Assembly (NCBI GenBank): GCA_046350055.1
Contig: JAXMBC010000001.1
Location: 4,960,001 to 5,024,000, forward strand
DNA length: 64,000 nt
Source: JAEUIE01 sp046350055
GTDB lineage: Bacteria; Planctomycetota; Planctomycetia; Gemmatales; HRBIN36
Direction: 5' to 3'
Position 1 is the stretch's first letter; every line of letters starts with the position of its first letter. Positions 63,193 to 64,000 of this stretch are shown here, piece by piece. Under the pieces are notes generated by a model, which was given only the letters and a program-made list of their open reading frames with translations, did not search any database and was not told where the DNA came from. Both the position numbers and the translations under genes were made by a program.

Positions 63193-63819
63193 ATGCCCAT
63201 GGGCCGAATAATTGCTAACAGGAACTGGTGGCTGGCTACAGCTCTCTTGCTATGCGTAGTCAGCTCCATCACCTGGTATGCCTGGAATCAGCAGCGGCAC
63301 TACCGCAATGTACTGGCGGTGAAGCCAGGCGTCCTCTATCGCAGTGGCCAGCTCACACGCAAAGGGTTGGAACGAGTCCTATACGAGAACAATATTGCCA
63401 CAGTCGTCAGTCTGCGTGGCAATGTTCAGCAGATTCACACCAACCACGACTGGGAAGAGTCCCTCTGTTTCAAGAACTTCGTTCACTTTATCTCCATCCC
63501 TCTGGGCTCAACTGAACAGCGTGCTCACCCTTCTCCTGGTGAGGCGTATCAGCTAATTGATTCCGCTGCACAGCAGTTTCTCGAAATCATGAGCGATCCC
63601 GTGACCTACCCGAGGCCCGTGCTCATCCATTGCCTGGCTGGAGTGCATCGCACGGGAGTCATGTCTGCGCTGTTCCGCATGGAAATAGAAGGATGGAGCA
63701 AGGAACGGGCAATTGCGGAAATGCGGGCGCTGGGCTATACCGACTTCACCAGCTACGATCCTCTTCGGGATTATCTCGTCAACTGGCAACCAGGAAGAAA
63801 AGCCATCGCTGGCAAGTAA
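63193..63819 (+). CDS. Membrane-anchored dual-specificity (tyrosine) phosphatase
   Basis: The 208-aa protein has one N-terminal membrane helix (about 12-30) and then a dual-specificity phosphatase fold: VLYRSGQLTRKGLERVL, ATVVSLRG, and the catalytic P-loop HCLAGVHRTG at 146-155, with Cys147 the nucleophile and Arg153 holding the phosphate. DFTSYD near the end probably carries the general acid loop. It would dephosphorylate proteins or other phosphate esters on one side of the membrane. AAGG lies 5 bases before the ATG at 63193; a second ATG at 63199 is equally possible. It follows the redoxin gene by 88 bases. Confidence 0.88.
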   Translation: MPMGRIIANRNWWLATALLLCVVSSITWYAWNQQRHYRNVLAVKPGVLYRSGQLTRKGLERVLYENNIATVVSLRGNVQQIHTNHDWEESLCFKNFVHFISIPLGSTEQRAHPSPGEAYQLIDSAAQQFLEIMSDPVTYPRPVLIHCLAGVHRTGVMSALFRMEIEGWSKERAIAEMRALGYTDFTSYDPLRDYLVNWQPGRKAIAGK

Positions 63820-63885
63820 CCTATACCATTCTGCAATCAGGCTGGAGACCTGTGCTACACTTGAGTCTCCTCCTGAGTAAACAAC

Positions 63886-64000
63886 ATGGCAGTATATTTT
63901 GGCAATGCTGAGCTGCATCAGGCACTCATGCAAGGTGATCTTACCCAACTCAAGTTGCTCCATGAGCGTGGAGTGAATTTCAATGTTGCAGATGCAACTT
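63886..64000 (+). CDS. Ankyrin-repeat-like protein, start only
   Basis: The frame starts at ATG 63886 and runs off the window at 64000. The 38 visible residues, MAVYFGNAELHQALMQGDLTQLKLLHERGVNFNVADAT (shown in part), fit the first ankyrin-type repeat: helix HQALMQGDLTQLKLLHERG, then NFNVAD. Ribosome-binding site weak (CTCCTGAG). The rest of the gene lies beyond the window, so only the family type is suggested. Confidence 0.5.
   Translation, partial: MAVYFGNAELHQALMQGDLTQLKLLHERGVNFNVADAT

Overview
The window looks like chromosomal DNA of a planctomycete, most likely Gemmata-like. The evidence is gene content: a DUF1559 protein, a BBP7-type outer-membrane barrel, an exported SdrD-B/choice-of-anchor-E protein with the N-terminal LELLEDRRLLA motif, FG-GAP, ThuA and DUF1573 proteins, many large exported proteins without known family, and mostly single genes or short operons on both strands. 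No rRNA, tRNA or CRISPR array was seen.

Layout. 0.3-15 kb: ADP-ribosylglycohydrolase, a C-rich P-loop ATPase, an ECF sigma factor, the SdrD/BBP7 surface pair, an exported protein, a HExxH metallopeptidase, a TETPK-repeat membrane protein, guaA, a membrane protein and a DUF1559 protein. 15.2-21.2 kb: three head-to-tail copies of one IS1634-like element, each with a frame-broken transposase, sitting in the centre of a 34-bp perfect palindrome with GCTAGC at every junction. 21.2-31 kb: an exported HEAT-like protein, topA with five C-terminal zinc ribbons, a large SurA-N-like membrane-anchored protein, groES without groEL, a response regulator, and an MCE/OmpA-like protein translationally coupled to a sigma-like regulator. 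31-44.8 kb: a degenerate Hsp70-like protein with an SGNH hydrolase and a small membrane protein, a dicarboxylate/amino-acid symporter, an ArsR regulator with an obvious palindromic operator and a small divergent gene, M42 peptidase, a lipase-like lipoprotein, an ArsC-like protein, a TPR-YggX fusion next to UbiD, ThuA, and a DUF58/DUF1573 pair.

44.9-59.1 kb is the most unusual region. Five co-directional genes follow a polytopic membrane protein: a P1B-type ATPase fused at its C-terminus to a complete HflK/C-like SPFH module, then HflC-like and HflK-like proteins joined by ATGA overlaps, then two giant exported proteins (1081 and 1602 aa) that appear to be built from three related ectodomain units. 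This suggests one membrane assembly of a metal pump, SPFH scaffold and giant periplasmic subunits. The function is inferred only from organisation.

59.2-64 kb: a KdkA/RIO-like kinase, an FG-GAP protein, a Cys/Met PLP enzyme coupled to a thioredoxin-fold protein, a membrane-anchored dual-specificity phosphatase, and the start of an ankyrin-like gene cut by the window end.

Several intergenic gaps carry GTCCCCGGT...ACCGGGGAC or CCGGCT...AGCCGG hairpins that look like a dispersed palindromic repeat family, some acting as terminators. All calls come from reading the sequence by eye; no database search was run.
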